From Scleromitrula shiraiana (Eukaryota > Ascomycota > Leotiomycetes > Helotiales > Sclerotiniaceae), in assembly GCA_028455995.1 (NCBI GenBank), contig JABELC010000010.1:1452001-1516000 (forward strand): a stretch of 64,000 nucleotides of DNA. The letters run 5' to 3'. Of this stretch, positions 59,802-64,000 are shown in pieces (position 1 is the stretch's first letter; each line of letters opens with the position of its first letter). Below the pieces are notes generated by a model. It had not been told where the DNA came from, made no database searches, and saw only the letters and a list, made by a program, of their open reading frames with translations. The position numbers and the translations under genes are program-made.

Positions 59802-62800
59802 TTAATAACTTTTTGAAAACTTAAAACTATATATATAAAAAATTGAACTTTATAAAAATTATAAACTATTTATATAAAATAAAAAATAAAATAAACTTTT
59901 TTTAATTTTTTGCTATCTTGAAATCTTTATAACTTATTTATATATAATATAATATTTTAAAATCAAATCAAAATAAATATTATCTAAATTGTATATTATC
60001 ATCATTTTATATTATCGTTATTTTTTATATTATATTTTTTATTATTTTGCTTTATAATAATTATATATAATTTGAATAAATAAAATTAATTATTATTTAA
60101 TTATTCTTTAAAAAATAAAATAAAAAAAAATCAAAATCTTTTTTTATATTTAATTTATTTATTAATCTTTATTAATATTTTATTTATATTAATAAATTTC
60201 TTTAATATTAAACAAGATTTTGCCTTTATTATTGTATTTATTAGATTATTATTATTGTTAATCCATTATATTTTCATGATTTTTTTATATTTATATGATT
60301 AATATAATACTATAATATCGATTATAAATCGTTTTTTAATTGTTATTTTGAATTTAATTAATAATTAAAATAAAAAATATAAATCAATATAAATAATTAA
60401 TAATAAAATATAATTATTAAAAATCTTATCAATTATATTTTTAATAATAATTATTATATTAAAACTAAAAACTATTATATAAAATTCTAATATTAATATA
60501 GTCTAAATAATATACTTATATTTGATCAAAAATTAATATATAATATTTGTATTTCCATTTTTATTTGTTAATATAATAATATATTTAATTTAGAATGATA
60601 GATTAAGATTATTAATATATAAAACATTAATAAATATATATATATAAAAAATATCAAAATTAAATAATATAAATCAAAATTCTTTTATAAAGTTTTTTTT
60701 TTATTATTATATATATTTATTAAATATTTTTATATTTTTATTGTCTAATTCGGTATTTTATATAATCTATATTAAATTAAATAAAACTTTAAATTAGTAA
60801 TAGATTACGATATAAATATTATAAGTACGTTATATAATATATTACTTTTTTAATATTGTATTTTTTTAGAATCTATTATGTATTTTGTATATATTAATAT
60901 TGATATTTTTGATTTACTTTATATTTTTGTATTAAAGTTTTTAGTTTATTATAATTATTAAATTTTTTAATAATATTAGATTGTTATTGAATTTGAGTAA
61001 ATATGCTTTAATTAGTTATTTTCATTCTTTATATAAAAATTTAACTTTTCTCAAATAATGTTCCTTTTTACAAATAAATTGTTTATTAACGATGATTAGA
61101 ATATCATCGGTTTGCATTATTACAATTCTAAATTCTTATTTTCGTATATATAATAAATAAAGATTATATATTGATATTACTATTTTAAGCTTTATAATAT
61201 AATAATTTAAATATATATTAAATTAATGATTTCCTGCTTTTAGGATTCTATACAATAATTATACTATATAAAATATAATTTTAGATAAATATTTCATTTT
61301 TAGGATTATATATATAAAAATAAAATGCATAAATTTCAAATTTGTTTATATATATATTTAAATAATGTTATATAGATAAACACTAAATATATTATTGTTT
61401 TTTATTATTATTATAATGATTGTAATTATTAATATTAATCGATAAGTTAAATATTGTATAATTAAAGATTATATAAATATAATATATTTTTTTATATTAT
61501 TAAAACTTTATATAATAAACCTCGATTTTTTATATATATTCTTTATGCTTAGATATTTGAATTCATTAATTTATTTATATTTGAAAATTCTTATTTTTGT
61601 TAAAATATCTTTTTGCTTTATCATTTTGAATATATTAATTTTCATCAATTTATTTAATTCTTTTTTTCTTAATTCTATATATATTTTATTTATTTTTTTT
61701 TTATTATATTTAGCCTGTTTAGCAAAGAGAATCAACCTTTTTATAAAAAAAACATTAATTGAATATACAATATATTCATTATTTAATAATATTATAATAT
61801 TTAGTAATATTTCCTTAAAATCTTTATTTTTTATATATAATTTAGATTATACTTTTTATTATACATTTTATTAAATATATTAATAAAGTTAAATCATTAT
61901 TAATAATAAAATATTAAGGCTTTAATCTTTTTTTAATTTGCCATATTTACAAATTATTAATTTAGATGGCTTAGATATCATTGCTTTTAGTATTTTTTAA
62001 GCAATTAATTGATTATTATTATTATTTATAAATATAAACAATATATAGTTTTTTATATATATTATTAATAATATTAATATTAGATCAATAAATTCTTTAT
62101 AATATAAGCAAATCAATATTGATTATATTATTATAATATAACTATTTATATTGATTTTATAATTCTTATCTTTTATTAATTTAAAGATATAAAGTTTTAT
62201 CTATTTTTTTTTTTTATTTTAATAATTTCTTTATACACTAGAATTTCTAAATATATTTTAAAATTATATATTATATATATAAATAATTTATTTTATTTTT
62301 ATAATATATCTTTTATTAATTAAATTGTTTTATATTTATAGATTTTATTGCTTGTTTTTTGTAATCTTATTGTTTAATTAATAACAATTTTTATTAATAA
62401 GTCCGATTCTCCTATATATGTAAATATATTGAATATTAAAAATATTAAAACTAGTTTATTGGGGTTTATTAAATTATTTATAACTTTTATTATCATTTAT
62501 AGTATTTGTTTTTTTGTAAAACTGGATTATTGTAATTTATTTTATAAAATTTTAAATATTTATTATATGATTTTATAATATTATTTAATTTTATTAATTA
62601 ATTAATAAGATTTTATAAAAATTATCTTTATTTTGATTATTATAATATTTATATATTTATTAAATTCTTTTATAATAAATTATATATTTATATTAATAAT
62701 GATATAATTTAAAGATTTTATATAAATATCAATTTATTTAAATCAAATTATATTTTAAATATATTTTGTTAATAAATTATTTAAAAATATTATTATTTAA

Positions 62801-64000
62801 TATTTTATTATTTTATCAAATATATATAATATTGTTTTTTTATTAATATATATAATATTAATTATAATTATATAATTAAATCGAATATTATCATCTTCAT
62901 TATTATTAATCTTGAATTTAAATCTTTTTAATAATTTATTATATATTTAATATTGATTATAATATTTTATTAATTTATCGATTTCATTTTTGTTTATATC
63001 ATTATAACTAACTTACTCAAATATATTGTATAACCTATAAACAATTGAATAATTAAAGTATTTATATAAATGTTATAATTTTATTTCTATAAAGTAATAA
63101 ATACCATCTAAAATTATTAATTATATAAATATATTATAATTATATTTCCATAATAAAAAGCTATAATTACATTTCTATATAATAAAAAAATATTTACTAA
63201 TTTTATCACAAATAATCTAATTCTTAATATTATTAAAAAACATATTGAATTTATTTATATTTATTAAATAAAATAAAAATAATATATTTGCATAAATAAT
63301 ATAAACCTTGACTTATTTAATTAATAATTCGATTTTGTATAATTTGATAAATTTTTTAATATTTTCTTTTCCAAATATAATTTTTGCAATTCTTGCCCTA
63401 CTATAATTAATAGTTAAATCAATTAGCTTCTATAATACTTTAAATTATCATTTATTAATAATTCATATTATTATTGTTTTTATATTGATTATAATGCTTT
63501 AAAACTTATTAGGATCATATTTGCCATTTATAAAGAATATTTTAAGATTATATATGATTTGCTTTGATATTATACTTTTATTAGCCTAATCATTATTAGG
63601 TGATTTTTTATATATTAATATATATTTAAATACTTTTTTTGCAAACCTAGTGATTATTTATAGATTATTAATTAGGTTATTTAATATATAATATATCTTT
63701 GATATAGTTTTATTTAAATATTCTATTTTTATATAAAATGTTTTATAAATTTTCTTGATATACTTTTTTTTTATTTTTTATTCTCTTTTATAATATATTA
63801 AGAATTATTTATATATATAATTATTATTATTTTTAGCGATTTTTTTTTTATATTTTCTTTAAGTTTTTTTTTGATTTAATTTCAAATAATTTATAAAAAA
63901 ACATTTTTTTTTTTATATATTTAATATTATTTTTTATAAATTGATTTAAAGCTTTTTTTGTTATATTATTTTCGAATATTAAATTTTAATTTAGATTAAT
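59642..64000 (-). mobile_element. Second copy (C) of the copia B family in inverted orientation, running off the window
   Basis: The - strand of 59642-64000 matches 50535-54890 of element B along its whole length. Matching points include the 3' LTR (59642-59801), the RNase H region near 60200-60700, an integrase region near 62400-63200, and the pre-integrase stretch near 63900. The copies differ by scattered C/T and G/A-type changes. Its 5' part lies beyond the window. Confidence 0.82.

Larger units (their letters stand above)
40540..64000. other. A/T-saturated heterochromatin-like block of RIP-mutated retrotransposons
   Basis: From about 40540 to the end the sequence is almost only A and T, apart from short islands near 40815-40875, 41950-42060, 47302-47345, 54840-54975 and 59642-59740. 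Retroelement protein patterns are readable in translation but broken by stops every few codons, mostly where CAA, CAG, CGA or TGG codons would be expected. This is the mark of C-to-T/G-to-A mutation on both strands, as RIP produces. No intact host gene is seen. A pericentromeric or subtelomeric position is possible but not shown. Confidence 0.85.

Noticed and set aside
61545..61874. 109-codon Phe/Ile-rich frame
   Set aside because: Lies in the inverted copia C and matches the degraded interior of B.
40540..64000. Mitochondrial insertion or plasmid as the cause of the A/T-rich block
   Set aside because: Copia and gypsy pol patterns, LTRs and target duplications explain it; no mitochondrial genes seen.
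1..64000. CRISPR arrays, tRNA or rRNA genes
   Set aside because: No spaced direct repeats of CRISPR type, no clear tRNA cloverleaf and no rRNA sequence was noticed; a tRNA scan could still find one.

Overview
The window is nuclear DNA from a filamentous ascomycete. The protein-coding genes carry short GT-AG introns (about 49-141 bases, often with a CTAAC-type branch site). The families are typically fungal: GMC oxidoreductase, NRPS-like reductases, a MARVEL protein, a secreted GH92 mannosidase. The last 23 kb is an A/T-saturated block of LTR retrotransposons with the pattern left by repeat-induced point mutation (RIP). Codon use and gene style would suit a leotiomycete such as the Sclerotiniaceae, but that placement is only a guess.

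Region 1 (about 1.4-21.7 kb) looks like a specialised-metabolism locus. It holds a secreted FAD-dependent GMC oxidoreductase (1387-3340, +), an adenylation-thiolation-reductase NRPS-like enzyme (5661-9088, -), an aldo-keto reductase (11188-12460, +), a second, related but distinct NRPS-like A-T-R enzyme (14905-18225, +) and a cytochrome P450 (19899-21721, -). The P450 is clearly broken: it has an in-frame stop, Ser in place of the heme-ligating Cys, and missing N-terminal sequence. Two carboxylic-acid reductases, an AKR and an alcohol oxidase/dehydrogenase would together suit acid/aldehyde/alcohol chemistry. The product is unknown, and the dead P450 suggests the pathway is decaying or changed.

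Region 2 (22-39.6 kb) holds scattered single genes: a duplicated-domain nuclear-type protein of unknown function (22163-23101, -), a HAD phosphatase (25259-26137, -), a MARVEL-type four-helix membrane protein (28223-29228, -), a 14-TM MFS transporter (31100-32743, +), a GH92 alpha-mannosidase (34556-37218, +), two small broken genes (37323-37621 and 37846-38254, -) and a secreted lysozyme-like transglycosylase (38699-39622, -). Gaps between 26 and 34 kb are dense with microsatellites and short tandem repeats.

Region 3 (about 40.5-64 kb) has no intact genes. It resolves into a nested set of LTR retrotransposons. A Ty3/gypsy element D lies on the - strand. Copia element A (41945-54984, +) is inserted in D's integrase with a TTAAT target-site duplication. 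Copia element B (47302-54890, +) is inserted in A's 3' LTR with an ATCTC duplication. An inverted copy C of B's family starts at 59642 and runs off the window. Interiors are saturated with C-to-T and G-to-A changes and stop codons, while the outer ends of each element keep G/C, so mutation appears to fade at the edges of duplicated units.

Coordinates of spliced genes were worked out by eye from splice signals and frame continuity. Family names come from motif recognition without database searches.
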